This document shows, piece after piece, positions 1 to 9,717 of a DNA stretch of 21,516 nucleotides; the first letter of the stretch is position 1; each line of letters opens with the position of its first letter. The position numbers and the translations under genes were made by a program. Source of the stretch: Oppiella nova (Eukaryota; Arthropoda; Arachnida; Sarcoptiformes; Oppiidae); the NCBI GenBank assembly GCA_905397405.1, contig CAJPVJ010000681.1, positions 1-21,516 of the forward strand. Reading direction: 5' to 3'. The notes under the pieces are model-generated. The model saw only the letters and a program-made list of their open reading frames with translations, ran no database searches and was not told the DNA's origin.

Positions 1-1391
1 ATTTAACGAATGCATTCATTTAAAAGCATTCAACAGATGAGTTCGGAATGAATGGAAAATTTCCAGAAAAGTATATCCAGGCAACCAAACCACAGAATCC
101 ATTCAATTATATTTTTTTTGGTTATGCGATCTTCACATTATCTATTCATTTGACAATTATCCAAAATATTAATTAATAGCAAATTTTATTTTTAAAGTAT
201 TAAAACTTAAAAAATTAATATAATAAATTACTCACAAATTCATGACTTTTAAATTAAATATTTGATATAATTTCGTGTATATAGTCTGCCGGTGCTATTC
301 AGTGAGCAAACTCCAAGTTGTTTACTGTATATGAATTAAATCAATATATACTTTACTGTACATCATTGTAAAATATACAGTGAAATCTGTTTTTCAAAGT
401 CATTCACTTATAAAGTTCTAATTTTTTATTTATTATATTTTTATGACAATAGTATCGTAAATGTTTTATAACCAACACAGTTTATAAAGGAAATTTACCA
501 TGCACTACTATAAATTCATATAATATACAACATATAACATATTATGTGTTTTATATTTCAAAAATATTATTCGTATATGGCACATAAAAATTATCATTTA
601 TAAATTTTATACATAATGACAACTATTAATAAAAACAAAATTTTTATTAAAATAATCGCTTAAATGTCATAACATTATTACAACAGTTGTATTAACAAGC
701 CGCTTAATAGTGTTATTCAAACAAATAAATATTATTAAAATTTTAATATAACATTAGCTGAAATTTAAAGTTAGTTTATGTTCAGAAATCAATAACTTTA
801 TTGGATGAGTTCAAAGGTTTGTTATAGTGTTTGTGCATGGTATTCTGTATAATGTGCTCAAACGTACATCTTATTAAATCATTTATATCAATATAAGCAA
901 AATTATTGCAAATTAGATAAACATTAAAATAAATGCAAATACAGTATATTCAGCGTATCATTAGATTATTTCAATGTAATGATATATGCAGTTTTAAAAC
1001 TAACAGTTTAATAGTGATAGATATATCGTATATCATAACTGTATTGTCCATCATATTTTGTGCAATATTTACAAAATAATATTTACCTGTTATGTTATGA
1101 ACTTTTATATAAATACATTTCTATACAAATAATAAATGATAGAATTAAACAAAACAAACAAAACTGTTATTTAATATGTGCTGAAAGTTATAGCAAACAA
1201 ATTAGATATTGTATTACAATAACAACAGAATATTCTGAACACTATTCTGTTGACCGCAGTATTCACTGAATGTATGGTTAATGTGGACGTAATTGTCGTA
1301 CGAGTGAGTCGTGCAGTGAAGTGTGAATTGCATTGAATTTGTTTCACAACAACATTTGGCTAAAGACTTCGTGTCCATCGGATCCCAAGTG
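1..1391. other. Noncoding NDUFA8 upstream region (duplicated copy)
   Basis: I see no gene here. The stretch is AT-rich and matches, inverted, the interval between intact NDUFA8 and SLC5A (8252-9646). It should include a copy of the NDUFA8 promoter and 5' UTR. A 69-codon frame at 1060-1269 is kept in both copies, but its AT-driven composition and position suggest 5' UTR and not a protein. Three TACWGTA palindromes occur here (323, 354, 940). Confidence 0.6.
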
Positions 1392-1912
1392 ATGACTATC
1401 ACAGATGACGTCCAACTGCCCACATATGAAGAGCTTGATGTGCAGGAGATAAACGTGTCGCAGCCGGTGCTCAAGGCATCGGCCATGCATTTCGGCAAAT
1501 ACTGCGACCAGATATCAAAGGTTTGCTGACATTGGATCAGCTGTTGGTGATAATGACTGCTAACCATTGGTGTGATTGTGATAGGAATTCATGTTATGTC
1601 GCATCGAGGAGAGAGATCCGCGCAAATGTCTGTCGGAGGGGAAGGCTGTGACGGCGTGTGGACTCGACTTCTACCGTCAGGTGAAGAAGAACTGTCGCAA
1701 CGAATTGGAGAAGTTATCCAAATGTATGGAATGGACTGATTATGACCTCAAGTTCTGGTAGTAAGTGATCGCGAGGACCACTTCATGAGCCCATGATATC
1801 ACTAATTGTCTTGTATTTGCCGATCAGTTGTCGCAAAGAGCAGGGACTGTACGACCAGTGCATGACTGAGAAGATGGGTCTCGAGAGACCGCCGTTGGGG
1901 TACTTCACGCAA
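1..1912 (+). repeat. Left arm of a ~1.9 kb inverted repeat
   Basis: This stretch reads as the reverse complement of 7732-9646, with about 97% identity by eye and a few 1-6 bp indels. The outer end of the arm is the first base of the window, which pairs with 9646. The arm may therefore continue beyond the window. The inner end is sharp: the arms match through the bases CGCAA at 1912 and then differ completely. The arm holds the upstream region of NDUFA8, its first two exons and the first part of exon 3. About 5.8 kb separates the arms, enough that this is an inverted duplication and not a hairpin. It could equally be an assembly join between diverged copies. Confidence 0.93.
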
Positions 1913-1918
1913 AACTGA
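1392..1918 (+). pseudogene. NDUFA8: NDUFA8 copy, 3'-truncated (complex I CHCH subunit)
   Basis: This is a second copy of the complex I accessory subunit NDUFA8, an intermembrane-space protein with twin CX9C motifs. Exons are 1392-1520, 1585-1760 and 1828-1918, with GT-AG introns. The predicted product is 131 residues against 174 for the intact copy. All four CX9C pairs survive (C38/C48, C58/C68, C80/C90, C103/C113). Exon 3 leaves NDUFA8 sequence after Gln130; one Asn and a TGA follow, and the last 44 residues are gone. The two coding differences I saw from the intact copy, over the shared ~395 nt, are synonymous. It lacks its own 3' end and polyA site and runs straight into a COPZ intron. It may be a pseudogene, an expressed short form, or an assembly chimera. 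Confidence 0.85.
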
Positions 1919-1947
1919 AAGTAACGGTAATTAATTGATTGCAACAG

Positions 1948-2535
1948 TATTTCGACGACACGTTTCCCACGACTAAAGAGCAGAAGGCGTTTGAGAGGAA
2001 TCTGTTCAATAAGACCCATAGAGCTAATGCTGAGATCATTATGTTGGACGGACTCACGTGTGTCTACCGGAGCTCTGTTGACCTCTACTTCTACGTGATG
2101 GGCAGTTCCAATGAGAACGGGGTCAGTCTATCAAACTTTTAAGCCCATAAATGCATTGAACATAATTTCAATGAATAATGAATTGCTTGTAAATGATAGC
2201 TAATATTGGCGTCAGTTATGAACTGTTTATTTGAGTCGATATCTCATATACTGAAGAAGAATGTGGAGAAACGCAATCTCTTGGATAACTTGGATATTGT
2301 TATACTAGCTTTGGATGAGATATGCGACGGAGGGTACGACTAATTGTTGTGATTAGTGCTCAATGCACTCGTAATCTAATTGTTTGTTTGCTATAGGATT
2401 ATACTGGAGTCGGATCCCGTTGCTGTGGTACAGCGCGTAGCCTTAAAACCCGATGACATCCCATTAGGCGAGCAAACGGTAGCCCAAGTGCTGCAGTCGG
2501 CGAGAGAGCAGCTCAAGTGGTCTCTCTTACGATGA
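1948..2535 (+). CDS. COPZ: Coatomer subunit zeta, 5'-truncated
   Basis: Zeta-COP is the small subunit of the COPI coatomer that coats Golgi-to-ER vesicles; it has a longin-like fold and pairs with gamma-COP. Exons are 1948-2121, 2200-2333 and 2397-2535 (TGA), with introns of 78 and 63 bp. Together they encode 148 residues. They start at YFDDTFP and run through [32 protein letters not shown] and ILESDP to the family-typical C-terminus WSLLR. Vertebrate zeta is about 177 residues, so roughly the first 28 are missing, including the start codon. No exon encoding them is visible upstream: the sequence before the 1948 acceptor is 35 bp of intron and then the broken NDUFA8 copy. ATTAAA at 2593-2598 could be the polyA signal. 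The identification is secure; whether this locus makes zeta-COP is not. Confidence 0.92.
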
Positions 2536-4887
2536 ATTCATTGAAACCATAGAAACATTTTTGAAAATATTATGTAATTTATTACTGTTTTGATTAAATA
2601 AGTCATTTATTTCTATATTAAGCACTCATTGTTCTTTAATATACTGTAATTCATTTGTCGGTAATTATGTTTCACTAAAATATAAATCAAATACAATATA
2701 AACTTAAGAAATAGATATTTTTAACGATTTGTACTTTGACTCCCATTTGAGTGTTTGAAGCGACGGTTTTTGATTTGATAACTTAGTTTTAACTGTGGAT
2801 TGCTTTGTTCACGCTATCAATCAATTATATGATTGCATACCTGCGCTCAATAGGTCTTATGTTGAGAGACTGATGAGAAATTGATTGTTTGGTGGATTTG
2901 TAATTAACTGATTGTGTTTGTGGTTGTATTTCATGTTTTCAAATGCTCTCAAATGTTCGTGTTTTTGATTAATAATTTGTTGAAATTGAGAACATTTTAA
3001 GCTTTGGTTTTGTTATCTCATATTTGAACAAATAATTGCTTTTCTGTTCATCGAAAGCAACATATTTTGGAATTCAGGTAATTATAGACTTAAATTTAAC
3101 TCTAATTACAGTACTGTATATATTCTCATAAACTTATCAATTATTTAATTTATTATAATTATAATTATTTAAAACTTAAAGTAATCAAGTAAAGTACATA
3201 TCTATTTATGTTTAATTGTCTGTCAAATTATTTTTAATACAGGAAATTATTTTATCTTGAATATTTGTATTTATTATACTATATACTGTATTGTACTTAT
3301 TGTATGAATATTACACATTATCTCGTACTATATCTAAACTATTTCGTATCTAATCATTGATAACAATGATCGTAAAGTAACTTTTTGTTGAAAACAGTGA
3401 TTAGATGTTAGTAAATTATTTTCCACAAAATTTATTAAATATTTATTAAACACATTGTAAGTGGAATATTTTGTAATTATAAATCTTATATAAGTTAGAC
3501 TTAACTTGTATAGTATCCTAGAAAACATAATATATTATTATAACTTCTAACAATTTAAATTCTATATTAAAATTACTATAAATAAAATAATACAATATTT
3601 AATTTAATTTAGTACTTAATCATAATAGACTCTAAATAGAGTTGTAAAGTAAATATGAATTAAATATAATAATTTCTATACATTTAAGGCATCATTAGCA
3701 TTTTGTCAAAATAGTTATATTTGTTTAAAATATTAAATTAGAATAATAAATTGTTTATTATTCCTATAAACTTTTAATCTAATTTACCTAAAGTTGATGA
3801 CAAATGTAACATTTGGTACTAATTTACTCAGTACAAGTTATTAGATGCATATCATAACGTAATAAAGTATACGAAATTATGGACATCCTCTAGAAAAATA
3901 AATTTTTAGTAATAATTAAATGAAATATGTTTTTAAGAATGGTACTATTCATATTTTAAAATTTTGTAGCAAACAATAATTATTATTATCAGCTAAATAA
4001 TTAGCAAAACTCTTAAATAAGTAATACTACTGTATTGTGTTTAATTATTTCATTATATAGTCTAATTTTTGCATGACATACAGACTATATTTTACAAAAT
4101 TAGTTTTCTTTAAAAAACATCTAGATTATTATAATAAATAAAACCAGTTGCATTCATTAATTACCGTAATTATAAATATTTTATAGAATTTATCATTGTA
4201 TTAGTTAAAAGTGCAATAACTTTATAGATTCAAAAACTTATTGTCAGGTGATTTCAAATGTGCTTTAATTATTTTCATCAATGGCCTTTAAAGGTCTCAT
4301 GTGAATCCCAGAATTTAAAACCATTAACAATTTCATATTAATTATATCTATATTACAAGACATGAAATTCATTACATGAATCATAAGGTGCACGAAATTA
4401 GTTTTATTATTCTATAATTTGTACATTAGATTAGTACAGTACTACAGTACTATAGTGTATAAGTTTCCTCGGCATTGTGGACTTGTACTGTAATACCATT
4501 ATTACAAGTTTTACATAATAATTATCTCATAGACAACTAGTGTTTTAAGTGGAGAGCAATTAATTAATTTTGATAAAAGCTACCCATTGATCATAAACTT
4601 ACATCTTTTATTTTGTTGGTAACACAGATTAGATTTAAAATTATAGTAAAATATTCAGCAAATATACAGCACTTATGAATGAAGTGTAAACTAGTAATAC
4701 AGCTACAATTGTTTAATTAATTTATTAATTGAAGTGGTAGGTGCTTTAAATTCACACGATTTGACCAAAATCTAAGTTATTTACGATAGAGTCATATAAT
4801 GTGAGCATCACTTGGAAATATGTCTATTAACTAATTGATTTCCTAAATAAGGGATAGTTTCACATAAAGTGTTGTCGCAGTGAAGAG
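2536..4887. other. AT-rich intergenic DNA, no gene seen
   Basis: These 2.35 kb lie between the COPZ stop and the Galpha start. Short open frames occur on both strands but none resembles a protein family. I found no tRNA-like B box or long repeat. Several TACWGTA palindromes lie here (around 2642, 3107, 3112, 3294, 4029, 4435, 4443 and 4486). The 3' part must hold the Galpha promoter, but I cannot place a TATA box or initiator with confidence. Confidence 0.6.
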
Positions 4888-7331
4888 ATGCCGGCCCTTT
4901 GCATCTGTAATAACAATGACCCGAACCGAAGGGCCAGCAAAGAGTTGGATAAGAAGATTAACGTTTGGATGAAACAGTACCGGAAATCTATTAAATTACT
5001 CCTTTTAGGTATACATTTTGAAGTAATATAAATACAAGTATTTTGTTAACGATTGTGTGGCAAATATAGGTGCCGGTGAAAGTGGAAAGACCACTATTAT
5101 TAAACAAATGAAAATTCTTCACATCGAAGGCTTTTCGGACGCCGAAAGGAAAGAGAAAGCGCTTGAAATCAGATGTAATTTATTAGAAGCCATTAAAGTA
5201 AGCAAATAATAAGCAGAAACTCATTCTTTCTAATGAAACATATTTAAATGTTTAAATAAATAAGTTACTACAATAGTCATTTTATTTTGGGTAATTTTAC
5301 ATATTTATAAACATTAAAAATATATTATATCAGACATAAAAGAAATGAGAGTTTTGAGATTTATACCTAAAAATATAATTTCAAAATTCTAATCTTTCCA
5401 ATTCAATTAAACTCTATTTAATTAAATACCTTAAACCAAAAATTTACACATCCAAAGTGCTAGTATCATGGATGTGTACTGGTCCTATCTGAACAATACA
5501 TTCAACTCATCAATTTTTACAGAATATTCTTAATGCACTAATAAAAATATACTTTGATTTTATTTATTGTAATTTCAAGACTTTGTGCAGTTAACTATTG
5601 ATTAACTAGTTAACTATTAACAGTTAACTAACTGCAGTTAATTTTAACTGTTGATATGCTGTGCGGCCGTCTGAATAAAAAAATTAAATAAAATTAAAAG
5701 AATTAATTAAAAGAATTAAATAGCAGCTGACTTTTTTATATCCATTATATTAAAAATTTACTTTTTATGGTCTGTTATTTTTGTAAGAATTATCATTACA
5801 ATCTTAATTCACAATCGGCATTGTAGATCCTGGTGCATCGAGTTTACTATAACATTGTAAATTATATTATAAATATAATTAGAAAGTTTTCTGCTATGAT
5901 ATCAAACTTTTTTCTGTTGTGCCTTAACAAACAACTGTAGTGCTATACTTATTACTGTTAATTGCAATACGAAAATAATAGTCATTTCTTGATAAATTAA
6001 ATATAGTTTCTTAATATGATAACCTAATCGAATCAATAATAAGAGCAAATAAAAAGTAATCATTTTGTGTTTTTAGTAACTATTTATCTTATTATGAAAA
6101 CACAAACTACTGTTAGTTTAAACTAAATTTATATTCATAATAACTGAATAATAAACTTAAAACTTACTTTTTTTTAACTAACATATATTGAATTAAAATT
6201 TTTAAATTAAATTATATTTTCAAAGGAATTGACAGAAAACATGCCGTACTTAAAGCCACCGATTACTTTGCACAACACTAACAATCAGAATAGTTTAGAT
6301 TTTGTACATAATTTGGATATGAGTACAGCTGACAGTTACAGCTATCCCGAAGAGTTTTATGATAACGTCAAACGTCTGTGGAGTGATCAGGGTGTCCAAG
6401 GGTCATATCGAAGGTCTAATGAATTCACGTTAATTGATTGTGCTAAATAGTAAGTGTCCTTCTACTACAGTATAACTTCAGTATTGAGTACTATAAATGT
6501 TAGTAAAATATTATAAATATTTAATGATTGATTGCATAGTTTTTTGGACAAAATTGATGTGATAAGAGGTGCAGATTATGTGCCATCAGATCAGGACGTC
6601 TTAAACTGTCGTAAGAGGACGAGTGAAATACAAAGAATTGAATTTGAAGTGAAAGTTCCCCTTCAGTTCGGTGGCGGCACTCAAATGTTTTGGTAAGACT
6701 TCTACTGTTTTCATACAAACAATTAAATTACAATAAAGACTAAGAAAGTATTGATTGGTTGAACGACAGGATGTTTGATGTCGGAGGACAGAGAGGAGAG
6801 AGACGTAAATGGATTCAAGTGTTTGACGGCATAACTGCTATTCTGTTTTTAGTGGCCTCTTCTGGATTTGATACCAATTTGCGAGAAGACAATCAGACAA
6901 ATAGACTTCGAGAGAGTCTGTCTCTATTCGAAGACGTCTGGAGCAGTAAATTCCTAATCGATTCCGGATTCATACTATTCCTCAACAAACAGGATGTACT
7001 CAAAGAGAAGATCGAAAGGGGCTCTAAAATAGAGAACTATTTCCCGGAATATCACACTTTCGTCATGTCTTCCAAAGACGGCGACCCAAACGACCCCTAC
7101 CTAAAGGGGCGCTCCTTTATTCGGGAACTGTTTCTAGAGATCACTCGCAAACCCCCGGATCACCGGAAGTTCAGTACTTCTAATTACGTTAACGAGAACT
7201 CCAACGAGAAAAAACGGGAGTGTTTTTGTCACTTCACGACCGCCACCGACACCAACAATATAAAGCGTGTCTTCGAGAACGTCCACACAATGATCATAAT
7301 CCAGAACTTAGAGAATATTGGACTTACATAA
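4888..7331 (+). CDS. Galphaf: G protein alpha subunit, Galpha-f-like (Gs-related)
   Basis: Heterotrimeric G-protein alpha subunit: a GTPase switch coupling membrane receptors to effectors. Exons are 4888-5008, 5070-5197, 6226-6449, 6540-6692 and 6770-7331 (TAA), giving 395 residues. All GTPase boxes are present: P-loop GAGESGKTT (41-49), switch I arginine R182 with T185, DVGGQR (212-217, catalytic Q216), NKQD (281-284) and TTAT in place of TCAT (365-368). [16 protein letters not shown] is Gs-like. A roughly 8-residue insertion (GGGTQMFW) before switch II and the C-terminus NIGLT differ from Gs. Both fit, as I remember it, the arthropod Galpha-f class. Gly2 is absent, so no N-myristoylation; Cys5 and Cys7 could be palmitoylated. 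There is no Cys at position -4, so it is not a pertussis-toxin substrate. The start ATG gives the usual short N-terminal helix. Galpha is certain; the f class is probable. Confidence 0.9.
5198..6225 (+). other. Long intron 3 region of Galpha (intron 2-3 boundary exon 5070-5197)
   Basis: This 1,028-bp intron is far longer than the others in the gene (61, 90 and 77 bp). It is AT-rich with no coding content that I recognise. It contains a cluster of GTTAAC hexamers at 5590-5645, described in the findings. An intron this much longer than its neighbours is a reasonable place for regulatory sequence, but that is inference. Confidence 0.7.
5590..5651. repeat. GTTAAC-rich palindromic cluster in a Galpha intron
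   Basis: GTTAAC, itself a palindrome, occurs at 5590-5595, 5609-5614 and 5623-5628, with more GTTAA and TTAAC half-sites around it. GTTAACTATTAAC at 5609-5621 is one base away from the palindromic HNF1 homeodomain site GTTAATNATTAAC. Whether any factor binds here cannot be told from sequence. Confidence 0.6.
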
Positions 7332-7596
7332 CACACACACATCCCTATCCTCATCCCCTGTTCACCACTAAATTGTCTATAAATTGCTTTTAATGTAAAT
7401 CTGTTACTAATAAATGACTGAATAATAAATGAAACCATAACTGCACTGTTTGTGGCATAAAACTGCCATTAATTTAATTTAATCGCTAAGTAATGATAGA
7501 ATATATTTATTACAATAAATCACTAATTGTTTGACAACTAAAATACAAACTAATAAACAATTGAATCAAATGTAGAGAATGGAGGCAACGATGGCC
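7332..7596. other. Convergent intergenic region Galpha / NDUFA8
   Basis: These 265 bp separate two genes transcribed toward each other. The stretch holds polyA signals for both strands: AATAAA at 7409 and 7424 (+), and TTTATT at 7506-7511, which reads AATAAA on the minus strand, 86 bp past the NDUFA8 stop. The 3' UTRs are therefore short and close together. Confidence 0.65.
7409..7429 (+). other. Galpha polyadenylation signals
   Basis: Two AATAAA hexamers lie at 7409-7414 and 7424-7429, 78-93 bp after the Galpha stop and before the convergent NDUFA8 3' end. Confidence 0.6.
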
Positions 7597-8251
7597 TCAG
7601 AAGGACCACCAGTGTCTCCACCCGTATTTGGCCTCCTGTTCGGGGAAGTCTTCGGGCAGTCCTATAGTGGGGTCCATAAACTTGGGTGCAGTGGGCGATG
7701 GTTTGGGTCGTTGGGTGTCGTGAACCCTCACTTGCGTGAAGTACCCCAACGGCGGTCTCTCGAGACCCATCTTCTCAGTCATGCACTGGTCGTACAGTCC
7801 CTGCTCTTTGCGACAACTGATCGGCAAATACAAGACAATTAGTGATATCATGGGCTCACTCGTGGTCCTCGCGATCACTTACTACCAGAACTTGAGGTCA
7901 TAATCAGTCCATTCCATACATTTGGATAACTTCTCCAATTCGTTGCGACAGTTCTTCTTCACCTGACGGTAGAAGTCGAGTCCACAGGCCGTCACAGCCT
8001 TCCCCTCCGACAGACATTTGCGCGGATCTCTCTCCTCAATGCGACATAACATGAATTCCTATCACAATCACAGCAATGGTTAGCAGTCATTATCACCAAC
8101 AGCTGATCCAATGTCAACAAACCTTTGATATCTGGTCGCAGTATTTGCCGAAATGCATGGCCGATGCCTTGAGCACCGGCTGCGACACGTTTATCTCCTG
8201 CACATCGAGCTCCTCATATGTGGGCAGTTGGACGTCATCTGTGATAGTCAT
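7597..8251 (-). CDS. NDUFA8: NADH dehydrogenase 1 alpha subcomplex subunit 8
   Basis: Accessory subunit of mitochondrial complex I (PGIV/19 kDa subunit), imported into the intermembrane space and folded by disulfide relay. Exons on the minus strand are 8251-8123, 8058-7883 and 7816-7597 (TGA), giving 174 residues, close to the 172 of the human protein. Four CX9C cysteine pairs are visible (C38/C48, C58/C68, C80/C90, C103/C113), in the order and spacing of the family. The N-terminus VQLPTYEEL and the Trp-rich C-terminus match the family. ATG at 8251 is the first in frame; the frame is open upstream but has no other ATG. The gene is convergent with Galpha and divergent from SLC5A. Everything from within exon 3 upward is duplicated, inverted, at 1-1912. 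Confidence 0.95.
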
Positions 8252-9646
8252 CACTTGGGATCCGATGGACACGAAGTCTTTTGCCAAATGTTGTTGTGAA
8301 CCAAATTCAATGCAATTCACACTTCACTGCACGACTCACTCGTACGACAATTACGTCCACATTAACCATACATTCAGTGAATACTGCGGTCAACAGAATA
8401 GTGTTCAGAATATTCTGTTGTTATTGTAATACAATATCTAATTTGTTTGCTATAACTTTCATCACATATTAAATAACAGTTTTGTTTGTTTTGTTTAATT
8501 CTATCATTTATTTTTTGTATAGAAATGTATTTATATAAAAGTTCATAACATAACAGGTAAATATTATTTTGTAAATATTGCACAAAATATGATAGACAAT
8601 ACAGTTATGATATACGATATATCTATCACTATTAAACTGTTAGTTTTAAAACTGCATATATCATTACATTGAAATAATCTAATGATACGCTGAATATATT
8701 TGCAATTATTTTAATGTTTATCTAATTTGCAATAATTTTGCTTATTATATTACAGTAGATTAATATAAATGATTTAATAAGATGAACCTTTGAGCACATT
8801 ATACAGAATACCATGCACAAACATTATAACAAACCTTTGAACTCATTCAATAAAGTTATTGATTTCTGAACATAAACTAACTTAAAATCTTATAATGTTA
8901 TATTAAAATTTTAATAATATTTAGTTGTTTGAATAACACTATTAAGCGGCTTGTTAATACAACTGTTGTAATAATGTTATGACATTTAAGCAATTATTTT
9001 AATAAAAATTTTGTTTTAATTAATAGTTGTCATTATGTATAAAATTTATAAATGATAATTTTTATGTGCCATATACGAGTAATATTTTTGAAATATAAAA
9101 CACATAATATGTTATATGTTGTATATTATATGAATTTATAGTAGTGCATGGTAAATTTCCTTTATTAACTGTGTTGGTTATAAAACATTTACGATACTAT
9201 TGTCATAAAATATAATAAATAAAAAATTAGAACTTTATAAGTGAATGACTTTGAAAAACAGATTTCACTGTATATTTTACAATGATGTACAGTAAAGTAT
9301 ATATTGATTTAACTCATATACAGTAAACAACTTGGAGTTTGCTCACTGAATAGCACCGGCAGACTATATACACGAAATTATATCAAATATTTAATTTAAA
9401 AGTCACGAATTTGTGAGTAATTTATTATATTTATTTTTAAGCTTTAATATTTTAAAAATAAAATGTGCTATTAATTAATATTTTGGATAATTGTCAAATG
9501 AATAGATAATGGGAAGATTGCATAACCAAAAAAAATATAATTGAATGGATTCTGTGGTTTGGTTGCCTGGATATACTTTTCTGGAAATTTTCCATTCATT
9601 CCGAACTCATCTGTTGAATGCTTTTAAATGAATGCATTCGTTAAAT
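7732..9646 (-). repeat. Right arm of the ~1.9 kb inverted repeat
   Basis: Reverse complement of 1-1912. The inner boundary at 7732 falls inside NDUFA8 exon 3, directly beside a GTGAGG that looks like a splice donor on the minus strand. Outside the arm, the sequence from 9647 to the SLC5A start is single copy within this window. Because this arm carries the intact gene, it looks like the source and the left arm like the derived copy. Confidence 0.93.
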
Positions 9647-9717
9647 ATTGGTATTAATAATAATCGCTACAAGAATCCAATTGTTATCACAAAATAGTAG
9701 TGGAAATCATATTTCAA
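8252..9717. promoter_or_regulatory. Divergent intergenic region NDUFA8 / SLC5A
   Basis: These 1,466 bp lie between two divergent start codons and must hold both promoters. The stretch is AT-rich with no gene. All but the last 71 bp are duplicated at 1-1391. It holds three TACWGTA palindromes (near 8754, 9288 and 9318). I could not assign TATA or initiator elements. Confidence 0.6.

Noticed and set aside
1060-1269. A 69-codon frame conserved in both inverted-repeat arms (also 8374-8583 on the minus strand)
   Set aside because: Conservation follows from the duplication itself. The product is Tyr/Ile/Asn-rich as expected of AT-rich DNA, matches no family, and lies where the NDUFA8 5' UTR should be.
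1214-1567. A 117-codon frame antisense to NDUFA8 exon 1 (also 8076-8429 on the plus strand)
   Set aside because: It is a shadow of the real exon on the opposite strand, and it runs through the splice junction and 5' UTR of NDUFA8.
1392-1918. Processed retrocopy of NDUFA8
   Set aside because: Both introns and the upstream region are retained, so it came from DNA duplication.
4300-4325. A possible tRNA T-arm-like piece (TGTGAATCCCA)
   Set aside because: No matching A box, acceptor stem or cloverleaf could be built around it.
7579-7842. An 87-codon frame on the plus strand at the NDUFA8 3' end
   Set aside because: Antisense shadow of NDUFA8 exon 3; the minus-strand reading has clear CX9C homology.
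1-9646. Terminal inverted repeats of a giant transposon
   Set aside because: The arms contain an intron-bearing host gene and its upstream DNA, there is no transposase in the spacer, and no target-site duplication can be seen because the left end is cut off by the window.
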